In this document: one piece after another, positions 1-7,454 of the stretch
Layout of the letters: each line of letters begins with the position of its first letter
How positions within the stretch are numbered: the first letter of the stretch is position 1
NCBI GenBank assembly: GCA_027074255.1
Contig: JALTDI010000009.1
Span: 1-13,968 of the forward strand
DNA: 13,968 nucleotides
Source: Desulfurellales bacterium
Lineage (GTDB): Bacteria > Campylobacterota_A > Desulfurellia > Desulfurellales > Hippeaceae
Reading direction: 5' to 3'
Notes under the pieces: generated by a model
Database searches by the model: none
Told to the model about the DNA's origin: nothing
Seen by the model: the letters and a program-made list of their open reading frames with translations, nothing else
Translations under genes and position numbers: made by a program

Positions 1-93
1 CTCTTTTGCTTGTTTAATCAAATCCAGCCCTTTTTTTAAATTTCTATCGATATCACCTGTAATAATCTCCATCTGGCCAATCGCAGCCCGCAT
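1..93 (-). CDS. Carbon-nitrogen hydrolase domain protein, N-terminus only (possibly glutamine-dependent NAD+ synthase)
   Basis: Only the first 31 codons are in the window; the gene runs off the left edge. The ATG lies three bases after the recG stop (TGA GCT ATG), preceded by a GGGGTG Shine-Dalgarno-like stretch inside the end of recG, so it is probably the last visible gene of the ychF-ribF-nitroreductase-recG operon. The peptide begins MRAAIGQMEIITGDIDRN. This matches the first beta strand and GDI..N turn of nitrilase-superfamily glutaminase domains, such as the amidase half of NadE (NAD+ synthase using glutamine). Predicted amidases of the same superfamily start alike, and the catalytic Glu-Lys-Cys residues lie outside the window, so the exact enzyme cannot be fixed. 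It is read as a gene because it starts with ATG, follows recG closely and stays open to the edge. Confidence 0.55.
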   Translation of the reverse strand, partial: MRAAIGQMEIITGDIDRNLKKGLDLIKQAKE

Positions 94-96
94 AGC

Positions 97-2250
97 TCAC
101 CCCACATAAACATAATTAATCTTAGTCTGCCATTTATACTCTATCATTTTTTTCAATCCCTCGTTAATAGGATAGCGCATTTTGATAAGTCTTTCAACAT
201 CGTTTTTAACCGTTTGAATCAGCTCTTTATCTTCCGTCAGATTTGTATAAATCAAGTCTCTGCCGTGCTGTTTTATGCCCATAATTTCACCGGCTCCGCG
301 CAATTCATAGTCAATTTCAGCAATTTTAAAACCGTCATTGGTATCAAGCAAAGCTTTGATTCTCTTTTTGGCAATACTTGAAATATCGTCCTTTGTGATA
401 AATATTGCATAGGATTCAGCCTTTCCTCTTCCTACCCTGCCGCGCAGCTGGTGAAGTTGAGAAAGCCCGAATCTTTCAGCGTTTTCAACAATCATAACCG
501 TTGCATTGGGCGAATCTATGCCCACCTCAATAACCGTTGTGCTCACTATGCAGTCAAGTTTCCCTTCTTTGAATTGTTTAATTATACCCTCTTTTTCTTT
601 CGAGCCCATTCTGCCGTGCAATAATCCGACGCTAAAATCTTTGAAATATATATCCCTCAGCTCGTCGTATAGATTGGTCACATTCTCAATTTCGTCAGCA
701 TTTTCAGATTCCTCTATCAGCGGAGCCACAACATACACCTGATGATTGTCCTTCATCTCCTTTATTGCCATATCGTATGCTTTTTTTCTGTTTTTATGTG
801 TAAAGTGAAATGATTTCACATCCATTCTGCCCTCTGGTTTTTCCCTGATGGTGGACAAACTGCTCTTGGAATATAAAACCATTGACAGGCTGCGCGGAAT
901 GGGTGTTGCACTCATTATTAATATATGGGGAAACAGCCCCTTGACCATCAGTTTTTTTCTCTGCTCCACACCGAACCTATGCTGCTCGTCTATAACGGCA
1001 AAACCGAGCTTTTTAAACTCAACATCCTCTTGAAGCAGAGCGTGTGTCCCTACAATAAGGTCTGTTTCAGCGTTCTTTATGCTTTTGTAAATGTCATTTT
1101 TATTTTTCGAGGAACTCAAAAGCAGATCCGCCTTAAAATTTAATCTGCCTGACAATTTTTCGGCTTCATTGAATATCTGCATAGCCAACGGCTGAGTGGG
1201 TGCCATAAAAGCAACCTGATAACCGCTTTTTATAACGGCTATGGAGGCAATAAGCGCAACTATCGTCTTTCCGCATCCCACATCGCCTTGGAGCAGCCTC
1301 AGCATAGGGTGATAATTGTCCAAATCGTTCAATATCTCTTTGACAACCCTCTTCTGATCTTTGGTGAGATCAAAATCAAGCTGCTGATACACCTGATTTA
1401 AAAATTTTTCTTCGGTGGAAATTTTGGGCGACTTTTTCTCTTTTAAGCGCATTTCCTGAATTTTTAAACCCAAAATCAAAAGAAAAATCTCTTCGTATTT
1501 CAGCCTCTTTTCAAGGATGCCGCCGCTTTCTGCTTTGTGGATTAGTTCCACTGTTTCGCTTAAAAAAGGCAATTTATTTCTTGCTATAAGTGTATAGGGC
1601 AGATAATCATACGGCTCATCAGGCTGCATTTTCAAAACGTCTGCTACAATTTTTTTTAAGGTCGCATTTCTCATGCCCATTAGGGATGGATAGATAATCT
1701 CTTTTCTTTCCAAAAAATCGCTCGGTTTTTTTATTCTCGGATGATTAATGTAATATCCAAATGCCGTTTTTCTAACCTGACCCTCGCAAATAATTTCATC
1801 ATTTAATTTTATGGATTTCAGCAAATTTCTTATATAAGGCGTCAAACGAAACCAATTGCACTCCAAAAAGCCGTCTGCCGCAGCAATTGTAATAGAGGAT
1901 ATTTTTTTCCTTCTTTTTCTGCTATACAAGATACCCTTAATGGCACAATAATCCCCGTCTTTTAAGTCTTTCAGCTTGCGCAGGGAATAGTCCTCAAATC
2001 TCAAAGGCCTTAAAAAAACAATATCAAAAAGAGTTGTTATACCCTTTAAATACAACTTTTCCTTTGTTTTTAGACCTAAATCAAGGATATCTATATCTTT
2101 GAGCAGCCAGTCTGAGACCTCTGTGAATTTTAAGATTTTCTCTTCTTCTTGGAGTATGGAATCGGCACTTTGAAAGCGTTTATAAAACAGCTCCGTTAAA
2201 AGACGGCTCTCTAACTTACCGAGTGTTTCAGCAAACGTATTTTTATCCAC
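97..2250 (-). CDS. recG: ATP-dependent DNA helicase RecG
   Basis: RecG remodels stalled replication forks and branch-migrates Holliday junctions in the cytoplasm. The 717-residue protein has the expected order. A wedge/OB domain lies at about residues 60-175, with the family phrase FLRPLRFEDYS at 79-89. Superfamily 2 helicase motifs follow: Walker A GDVGCGKT (322-329), DEQH box (421-424), SATPIPR (447-453), TTVIEVGID (571-579) and QLRGRVGRG (601-609). The RecG-specific C-terminal block ELRGAGEIMGIKQHG sits at 649-663. The start is GTG, two bases after the nitroreductase stop, with only a weak ribosome site, so translational coupling is likely. No in-frame ATG occurs before about residue 192, inside or beyond the wedge domain, which supports the GTG. 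About 50-60 residues precede the wedge, an N-terminal stretch whose length varies in this family. All catalytic motifs are intact. Confidence 0.96.
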   Translation of the reverse strand: MDKNTFAETLGKLESRLLTELFYKRFQSADSILQEEEKILKFTEVSDWLLKDIDILDLGLKTKEKLYLKGITTLFDIVFLRPLRFEDYSLRKLKDLKDGDYCAIKGILYSRKRRKKISSITIAAADGFLECNWFRLTPYIRNLLKSIKLNDEIICEGQVRKTAFGYYINHPRIKKPSDFLERKEIIYPSLMGMRNATLKKIVADVLKMQPDEPYDYLPYTLIARNKLPFLSETVELIHKAESGGILEKRLKYEEIFLLILGLKIQEMRLKEKKSPKISTEEKFLNQVYQQLDFDLTKDQKRVVKEILNDLDNYHPMLRLLQGDVGCGKTIVALIASIAVIKSGYQVAFMAPTQPLAMQIFNEAEKLSGRLNFKADLLLSSSKNKNDIYKSIKNAETDLIVGTHALLQEDVEFKKLGFAVIDEQHRFGVEQRKKLMVKGLFPHILIMSATPIPRSLSMVLYSKSSLSTIREKPEGRMDVKSFHFTHKNRKKAYDMAIKEMKDNHQVYVVAPLIEESENADEIENVTNLYDELRDIYFKDFSVGLLHGRMGSKEKEGIIKQFKEGKLDCIVSTTVIEVGIDSPNATVMIVENAERFGLSQLHQLRGRVGRGKAESYAIFITKDDISSIAKKRIKALLDTNDGFKIAEIDYELRGAGEIMGIKQHGRDLIYTNLTEDKELIQTVKNDVERLIKMRYPINEGLKKMIEYKWQTKINYVYVG

Positions 2251-2252
2251 TT

Positions 2253-2921
2253 CTATTCATAAAATACGGTGAAATCCTCAACCCTTTCCCTATCCATACG
2301 CAGTTTGTTAATATAAGAATCCATATCAGGATAGCCCAGAGACAGAGTCATTACAATCATCTTCTCATCGGGAATATTGAGCTGTTCATGTATAATAGGC
2401 GCATAGGCAGCAACGGATGTTTGAGGACAGGTAGCAAGCCCAAACTCCAAGGCCGTAAGCATAAGAGTTTGTGCAAAAATTCCTATATCAACAAAAGCTT
2501 CTTCACCCAGCCTTTTATCCCTCATCAGTATTAAAGCTGCAGGAGCATCAAAGAATCTGAAATTTTCGAGTATGTGCTCCTGTAATTTATCTTTATCAAC
2601 CTTGGGGTCTATCTTCTTATGCTCAAAAACCTTAACGTTGCAGGCATTTCTCCTTGCCTTGATAAAATCGGGAACATCTTTTGAGCCGTAGGTATAATCG
2701 TATTTTCTTTCAACCCTGCTCTTAACGGCTTCTGTTAATTTCTCTGTCAGTCTTTTTTTTGTTTGTCCCATAACAACGGCCACTTCCCAAGGCTGTGTAT
2801 TATGTCCAGAGGGCGCAAGTCTCACAATGTCTAACAGCTTGTAGATAGTATCCTTACTCAGCGGTTTATCAAGATATGCCCTAACGGAAAATCTCTCTTT
2901 TACAGCATCAGCAACATTCAT
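2253..2921 (-). CDS. NfsB-type nitroreductase family protein (FMN-dependent NAD(P)H oxidoreductase)
   Basis: This 222-residue protein has the nitroreductase fold. These enzymes are normally homodimers with FMN, transferring electrons from NAD(P)H to nitroaromatics, quinones or other acceptors. Visible FMN-site signatures are R10, S12 and R14 (ERFSVRAY), the SGHNTQPW loop at 38-45, and a C-terminal MTLSLGYPD block near 191-199. The central GIFAQTLMLTALEFGLATCPQ helix is typical of the family. The ATG is preceded by a good GGAGGG site (complement at 2928-2933) six bases away. It lies 46 bases downstream of ribF and two bases upstream of recG. Sitting beside ribF, which makes FMN and FAD, is suggestive but not proof of a functional link. 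The physiological substrate cannot be read from sequence. Confidence 0.88.
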   Translation of the reverse strand: MNVADAVKERFSVRAYLDKPLSKDTIYKLLDIVRLAPSGHNTQPWEVAVVMGQTKKRLTEKLTEAVKSRVERKYDYTYGSKDVPDFIKARRNACNVKVFEHKKIDPKVDKDKLQEHILENFRFFDAPAALILMRDKRLGEEAFVDIGIFAQTLMLTALEFGLATCPQTSVAAYAPIIHEQLNIPDEKMIVMTLSLGYPDMDSYINKLRMDRERVEDFTVFYE

Positions 2922-2946
2922 ACAAAACCCTCCACGCTATATGTTT

Positions 2947-2963
2947 CGGTTAAACGGTTAAAC
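2947..2963. repeat. Two-copy 8-base tandem repeat in the ribF-nitroreductase gap
   Basis: The short gap holds CGGTTAAA twice in a row plus a trailing C. On the coding strand it lies just upstream of the nitroreductase ribosome site. It could be a protein-binding site or chance; nothing else in the window repeats it that I noticed. No strong promoter is visible in the gap: a TTGTTT could serve as -35, but no good -10 follows. Confidence 0.4.
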
Positions 2964-2967
2964 AAAT

Positions 2968-3882
2968 CTACAACATTTTTTTTATCAGTTTCGTGTCTTC
3001 GTCAATTCTGTTTATAAGGTCCTGAACCTTCTTAAACTTCTTTTCCTGCCTAATAAACTCCAAAAACTCTATCTCTATCTTTTTGCCGTATATATCGCGG
3101 CTGAATTCTATTAAAAAAGCCTCTATGTGCTTCTCAATGCCTTTAAAAGTCGGATTATAGCCGACATTAACTGCGGCCTTATATTTTTTTTCTTCTATAT
3201 AAACATAAGCAGCATAAACACCGTTTCTTAAAATTATTTCATTTTTAGGATATATGTTTGCCGTAGGAAAACCCAATCTGGCTCCCCTTCCCTCTCCTTT
3301 TTTTACAACACCCGATATCTTATAGGCTCTTCCAAGAAACCTATTTGCATCTTTTATATTGCCATTTTGCAGAAATTCCCTGATTCTGGTTGAACTAACA
3401 ATAATGCCGTCTATCTTAACAGGAGGAATGACAATAAGTTTAAAACCATATCTGTTTGCATCTTCCCTGAGGTTTTTTATCGTTCCGCTTCCGTTTTTAC
3501 CGAATGTGTAGTCGTGCCCAACACAAACCGCCTTAACGCTCAAATTATCAACCAATATATTCTTAACAAAATCACTATGATGCATATCGGCGAACTGTTT
3601 TGTAAACCTGGCACAAATTATCGTCTCTATGCCGAGAGTTTTTGCTATCTGCACCTTCTCCTTAAAGGTCTGGATAATAAACGGTTCGAAAGTCTGCCTT
3701 ATAACCTTTAAGGGATGAGGATAAAATGTTAAAAGAATGGGCGTGCCGTCGATATTTTTTGCCTCTTCCACGGTTTTTTTGATTAAAGCCTGGTGCCCTA
3801 TATGAATACCGTCAAAATTGCCCAATGCTATGACCGGGTTTTTTATATCGCATTGCCTGTTTAAATCCCTGAAAATTCTCAT
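2968..3882 (-). CDS. ribF: Bifunctional riboflavin kinase / FAD synthetase
   Basis: RibF converts riboflavin to FMN and then FMN to FAD, using ATP, in the cytoplasm. At 304 residues it has the usual length and both domains. The N-terminal adenylyltransferase domain (about 1-180) shows GNFDGIHIGH (21-30), TFYPHPL (52-58), VGHDYTFGKNGSG (121-133) and the SSTRIRE signature (163-169). The C-terminal riboflavin kinase domain (about 185-304) shows GRGARLGFPTAN (198-209), the NVGYNPTF loop (239-246) and the following HIEAFLIEF strand containing the conserved glutamate. The ATG overlaps the ychF stop by four bases (ATGA) and has only a weak AGG ribosome site, so translational coupling to ychF is likely. 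It supplies FMN for the downstream nitroreductase and FAD for flavoenzymes such as the proline dehydrogenase at 7455-8345. Confidence 0.96.
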   Translation of the reverse strand: MRIFRDLNRQCDIKNPVIALGNFDGIHIGHQALIKKTVEEAKNIDGTPILLTFYPHPLKVIRQTFEPFIIQTFKEKVQIAKTLGIETIICARFTKQFADMHHSDFVKNILVDNLSVKAVCVGHDYTFGKNGSGTIKNLREDANRYGFKLIVIPPVKIDGIIVSSTRIREFLQNGNIKDANRFLGRAYKISGVVKKGEGRGARLGFPTANIYPKNEIILRNGVYAAYVYIEEKKYKAAVNVGYNPTFKGIEKHIEAFLIEFSRDIYGKKIEIEFLEFIRQEKKFKKVQDLINRIDEDTKLIKKML

Positions 3883-4976
3883 ACATTAAACCTGAAATAC
3901 ACAACGTCACCGTCTTGCATTATATAATCCTTACCCTCGAGCCTAACAAGCCCTTTCTCCTTCGCTGTCTTTTCACCGCCGCAGCTGATAAAATCATCAT
4001 AGGATGTTATCTCAGCTCTGATAAAACCCCGCTCGATATCGCTGTGTATGGCTCCTGCCGCCTCCTTGGCCGTTGTTTTCTTTGTTATAGTCCATCCCCT
4101 GACCTCTTTTTCTCCGGCTGTAAAAAACGTTATAAGTCCCAGCATATCGTAGCCTGTTTTAACCAATTTATCCAAGCCCGATTCCTTTAACCCGAGCATT
4201 TCCATAAACTCGTTTTTTTCATCCTGTGTCTCAAGCCTCGATATCTCTTCTTCTATTTTGCTTGAGAGGATAATAACAGGGCTGTTCTCTCTTTTTGCAG
4301 CATCCTCTACAATCTGAGAATATCTCCCGCCGCCAATTTCATTTTCGGACACATTTGCAGCATAGATAACCGGCTTTGCAGAAAGCAGCCTCAGCTCCTT
4401 TATCAGCAGTTTTTCCTCATCCTTAAACGAGTTCGTCAATCTGAGGGGCTCTCCTTTTTCGAGCTTTTGTTTAAACTTTTCCAATATCTCAATTTCGGCT
4501 TTATAGTGTTTATCGCCTGATTTAGCCAGTTTGGCGGATTTATTCATTCTGTTTTCTATGGTCTGCAAATCCGCAAGCATAAGTTCCGTATCCACTATCT
4601 CAATATCCGATTTAGGGTCTATTTTACCCTCCTGATGCACTATATCTTCGTCTTCAAAACACCTGACAATGTGAACAATAACCTGAACATCCCTTATGTG
4701 GGATAAAAACTTGTTTCCCAAACCTGCTCCCGTGCTTGCACCTTTAACAAGTCCGGCTATATCGACAAACTCAACAACCGCAGGTGTGATTTTTTTAGGA
4801 TTGACGAGCTTTGCCAGCTCATAAAGTCTCTTATCGTTCACATAAGCAATGCCGACATTCGGCTCTATCGTGCAGAAAGGAAAATTTGAACTTTCCGCAT
4901 TGCCTCTACTCAAAGCATTAAAAGTTGTTGATTTCCCGACATTGGGCAAACCGACAATACCGCACCTAAAACCCAT
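3879..4976 (-). CDS. ychF: Redox-regulated ATPase YchF (Obg-family, ribosome-associated)
   Basis: YchF (OLA1 family) is a TRAFAC-class P-loop ATPase that binds ribosomes and influences stress responses. The 365 residues match the family length. Visible motifs are the P-loop GLPNVGKST (9-17), DIAGLVKGAS (72-81) and NVSE at 208-211. The last replaces the NKxD specificity motif of GTPases and explains why the family prefers ATP. A TGS domain fills the C-terminus (ISCGGEKTAKEKG through VVYFRFNV). The ATG is preceded by a GGGGAG ribosome site (complement 4981-4986). It is the first gene of a minus-strand run and has its own promoter candidate, with -10 at 5005-5010. Its stop overlaps the ribF start. 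Confidence 0.97.
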   Translation of the reverse strand: MGFRCGIVGLPNVGKSTTFNALSRGNAESSNFPFCTIEPNVGIAYVNDKRLYELAKLVNPKKITPAVVEFVDIAGLVKGASTGAGLGNKFLSHIRDVQVIVHIVRCFEDEDIVHQEGKIDPKSDIEIVDTELMLADLQTIENRMNKSAKLAKSGDKHYKAEIEILEKFKQKLEKGEPLRLTNSFKDEEKLLIKELRLLSAKPVIYAANVSENEIGGGRYSQIVEDAAKRENSPVIILSSKIEEEISRLETQDEKNEFMEMLGLKESGLDKLVKTGYDMLGLITFFTAGEKEVRGWTITKKTTAKEAAGAIHSDIERGFIRAEITSYDDFISCGGEKTAKEKGLVRLEGKDYIMQDGDVVYFRFNV

Positions 4977-5004
4977 AGTTCTCCCCGCATTAAAAATTTA
5001 GCTT

Positions 5005-5033
5005 ATCATATATTGTTTTTCTGCAAAATTCAA
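5005..5033 (-). promoter_or_regulatory. Sigma-70-type promoter candidate for the ychF operon
   Basis: On the minus strand, TTGAAT (complement at 5028-5033) is followed after a 17-base spacer by TATGAT (complement at 5005-5010). These match the -35 and -10 consensus at 4/6 and 5/6 positions. The -10 ends about 28 bases upstream of the ychF ATG, leaving a short leader with the ribosome site. Confidence 0.6.
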
Positions 5034-5041
5034 TCGCTCTT

Positions 5042-5067
5042 TGACTGCGTTTAGTCATATTTTAGTC
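5042..5067. promoter_or_regulatory. Operator-like dyad with an extra half-site in the ychF/spt divergent region
   Basis: TGACT-N6-AGTCA (5042-5057) is a perfect 5-base inverted repeat. The heptamer TTTAGTC at 5050-5056 recurs at 5061-5067, 11 bases on, close to one helical turn. The cluster lies between the two divergent promoters: just upstream of the ychF -35 and about 43 bases upstream of the spt -35. The geometry fits a regulator binding site, but no regulator gene is nearby, and short dyads occur by chance in AT-rich DNA. Confidence 0.3.
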
Positions 5068-5109
5068 GCTTAGCAAATATTCATTTAGGTGCCGGATTTT
5101 AATCAATTC

Positions 5110-5136
5110 TTGACATATACGGCATTTTAGTATAAA
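5110..5136 (+). promoter_or_regulatory. Sigma-70-type promoter candidate for the spt-acyltransferase operon
   Basis: A perfect TTGACA (5110-5115) is followed by TATAAA (5131-5136) after a short 15-base spacer. A 17-base reading gives TAAAAA (5133-5138), which is a poorer -10. A start site near 5143 would leave a leader of about 30 bases carrying GAGGAG at 5153-5158. Together with the ychF promoter this accounts for the 195-base region 4977-5171, which holds no gene. Confidence 0.55.
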
Positions 5137-5171
5137 AAGTTAAATCATTTTAGAGGAGAGTGAGCCTTTGT

Positions 5172-6353
5172 ATGGACCTTTTTGATAAGTGTAAAAATTT
5201 TACGGCAGCAAGGGAATTAGAGAAAGTCGGACTGTATCCCTACTTCCAGCCGATATCCTCCGAACAGGATACCGAGGTAATAATAAACAATAAAAAAGTT
5301 TTAATGCTTGGCTCAAACAGCTATTTGGGACTGACAGTTCATAAAAAGGTGAAAGAAGCTGCTATAAAAGCCACAGAAAAATACGGAACAGGATGTGCGG
5401 GTTCTCGCTTTTTAAACGGTACTCTGGACATTCACGAAGAGCTTGAAGAACGACTTGCCGCTTTTGTAAACAAAGAAAAAGCCCTGTTATTCAGCACCGG
5501 TTTTCAGGCAAATCTCGGGGCAATAGCCGGATTGATAAATAAAGGTGAATACGTTATTCTCGATAAATCCGACCATGCAAGCATTGTGGACGGAACAAGG
5601 CTTTCTTACGGCGAGGTTAAACGCTTTCTGCACAACGATATGTCGTCTCTTGAGCGTGTTTTATCGTCTATTGATATTGACACGCCGAAACTTATTGTAA
5701 TTGACGGTATTTACAGCATGGACGGCGATATAGCCGACCTGCCCAAAATAATTGAGCTTAAAGAAAAATACAACGCAAGGGTGATGGTTGACGATGCTCA
5801 TTCGTTCGGTGTCTTGGGTGAAAACGGCAGGGGAACCGCAAATTACTATTCATTGGAGAAAAAAACAGACATTATCATGGGAACTTTTTCAAAATCCTTT
5901 GCATCTTTGGGGGGATTTATAGCCTCAGATTCGAGCGTTATAGATTATTTGAGACATTTTGCAAGAAGTTTGATTTTTTCCGCCAGCATAACACCGGCAT
6001 CTACAGCAGCTGTTCTGGCAAGTCTCGATATCATGGAGAACGAACCGGAATTGATAGACAAGCTGTGGGCAAACACAAACAAAATGAGAAACGGTTTGAA
6101 AGAAATGGGTTATGATACGGGTACAAGCTGTACACCGATTATACCGTTGATTATAGGTGATAATGATAAGGTAATATTAATGAGAAAGATGCTGTTTGAC
6201 AGGGGATTGTTTGTCAATCCGGTCGTTTCACCGGCTGTTCCTCCTAATCAGACTCTTGTCAGATTAAGCCTTATGGCAACACACACATTTAAGCAGATAG
6301 ACTTTGCGCTTGAGCAGTTATATGAGGTGGGCAAAACCTTAAACGTGCTATGA
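5172..6353 (+). CDS. spt: Serine palmitoyltransferase (PLP-dependent alpha-oxoamine synthase)
   Basis: This enzyme condenses serine with a long-chain acyl-CoA or acyl-ACP to give 3-ketosphinganine, the committed step of sphingolipid synthesis. Along its length it resembles the Sphingobacterium serine palmitoyltransferase as I recall it: GLYPYFQPISSEQDTEV, GTGCAGSRFLNGTLDIH, FVNPVVSPAVP and SLMATHT. Catalytic residues from the ATG are the PLP lysine K241 in GTFSKS, the stacking His135 in DHAS, and Asp207/His210 in VDDAHS. No membrane helix is evident, as in soluble bacterial homodimers. The start is uncertain. A GTG at 5160 adds MSLC but lies one base from the GAGGAG site (5153-5158), so the ATG at 5172 (393 residues) is preferred although its 13-base spacing is long. 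The gene overlaps the downstream acyltransferase by four bases. 2-amino-3-ketobutyrate ligase or BioF are alternatives, but the SPT-specific phrases and the neighbour argue against them. Confidence 0.86.
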   Translation: MDLFDKCKNFTAARELEKVGLYPYFQPISSEQDTEVIINNKKVLMLGSNSYLGLTVHKKVKEAAIKATEKYGTGCAGSRFLNGTLDIHEELEERLAAFVNKEKALLFSTGFQANLGAIAGLINKGEYVILDKSDHASIVDGTRLSYGEVKRFLHNDMSSLERVLSSIDIDTPKLIVIDGIYSMDGDIADLPKIIELKEKYNARVMVDDAHSFGVLGENGRGTANYYSLEKKTDIIMGTFSKSFASLGGFIASDSSVIDYLRHFARSLIFSASITPASTAAVLASLDIMENEPELIDKLWANTNKMRNGLKEMGYDTGTSCTPIIPLIIGDNDKVILMRKMLFDRGLFVNPVVSPAVPPNQTLVRLSLMATHTFKQIDFALEQLYEVGKTLNVL

Positions 6354-7453
6354 TTGATATAAGACAGACAGAAAACTTAAAGCTATTTGCATCCATTCCC
6401 TTAACCATATATAAAGGTGATCCTTTTTTTGTGCCGCAGCTGATTGCAGAAGAGGTTAAACTCATAGATGAAAAAAATAATCCGTTTTATAAGAATGCAC
6501 AAAGGAAGCTGTTTATAGCCTACAAGAACGGAAAAATAGCCGGAAGAATAGCCGCCATTGTAAACAAAGCACATAACAAAGCTCATAATGATAAAATAGG
6601 TTTTTTCGGATTTTTTGAATCCGTAGATGATTTTGAGGTAGCTAAAAGCCTTTTTAAAAAAGCAGAAGAATATTTGCGAGTGCAGAAAATGGATTATATT
6701 AGAGGGCCTATGAATCCCTCGATGAATGATACCTGCGGCATCTTGATTAAGGGGTTTTTTCAAGAACCCGTATTTATGATGCCCTACAACAGAAAATACT
6801 ATATCGATTTGCTGGAAAAAAACGGCTTTAAAAAAGACAAAGACCTGCTTGCATTCTATGTTTCAACTGTCAACAAACCGAAAGGCAAGCTGGATAAAAT
6901 TGCCGAATATGTTCAGAGAAAGCACGGCATAACGCTCAGGAGTTTCTCAAAGAAAAATTTTGATAGGGAGATAGAAACCATACATTACCTCTATTCGAAA
7001 GCATGGGAAAACAATTGGGGATTTGTCGCACCCACTCTCGATGAATTTAAATACGGCACTGAGGATTTTAAAACATTGGTACCCGAAGAACTTGTAATAA
7101 TGGCGGAAAAAGAAGGAAAACCGTGCGGCTTTGCAGCGATAGTACCGGATTTTAATCAGGCATTGAAAAAACTGAATGGAAAAATTACACCGCTAAACGC
7201 CTTAAAGGCCTTATACCTAATGAAAAAAATAGATAACTACCGCTTGATTACACTCGGCGTTTTGCCAGAATACAGAAAAATCGGCGTTGACCTTCTTTTA
7301 TATATAAAAAGCTTTGATGTTGTTGGAAAAAGAAAGGGCCGAGGAGGAGAACTCTCCTGGACCCTTGAAGACAACGATGCAATCAACAAACCGATTAAAA
7401 AAATGAACGTCGAGCACTACAAAACATACCGAATTTACGGAAAACCGCTTTAA
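6350..7453 (+). CDS. GNAT-fold acyltransferase, probable bacterial ceramide synthase (bCerS-like)
   Basis: This 367-residue protein has no obvious signal peptide or membrane helix. The N-terminal half holds strongly patterned blocks: YKGDPFFVPQL (21-31), NPFYKNAQRKLFIAYKNGKIAGRIAA with a GNAT-like strand-turn (44-69), GFFGFFE (84-90), RGPMNPSMND (118-127) and MMPYNRKYY (143-151). The C-terminal half carries an acyl-CoA-binding GNAT motif, GVLPEYRKIGVD (303-314), then ELSWTLEDN (334-342). These blocks recall a family widely annotated only as N-acetyltransferase or hypothetical. I believe it includes the Caulobacter ceramide synthase, which N-acylates 3-ketosphinganine. Its ATG overlaps the spt stop (ATGA) without its own strong ribosome site, so the two are probably co-translated, which supports a consecutive reaction. 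Specificity is inferred from motifs plus context. It could act on another amine or ketone product of the upstream enzyme. Confidence 0.68.
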   Translation: MIDIRQTENLKLFASIPLTIYKGDPFFVPQLIAEEVKLIDEKNNPFYKNAQRKLFIAYKNGKIAGRIAAIVNKAHNKAHNDKIGFFGFFESVDDFEVAKSLFKKAEEYLRVQKMDYIRGPMNPSMNDTCGILIKGFFQEPVFMMPYNRKYYIDLLEKNGFKKDKDLLAFYVSTVNKPKGKLDKIAEYVQRKHGITLRSFSKKNFDREIETIHYLYSKAWENNWGFVAPTLDEFKYGTEDFKTLVPEELVIMAEKEGKPCGFAAIVPDFNQALKKLNGKITPLNALKALYLMKKIDNYRLITLGVLPEYRKIGVDLLLYIKSFDVVGKRKGRGGELSWTLEDNDAINKPIKKMNVEHYKTYRIYGKPL

Positions 7454-7454
7454 A

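Noticed and set aside
5172..6353. Annotation of the PLP enzyme as glycine C-acetyltransferase or BioF
   Set aside because: Residue blocks across the whole protein fit serine palmitoyltransferase better, no threonine dehydrogenase or biotin genes are nearby, and an acyltransferase is coupled to it.
6401..6763. 120-codon open frame on the minus strand
   Set aside because: Antisense to the N-terminal half of the acyltransferase; composition rich in F, I, K and Y as expected of a shadow.
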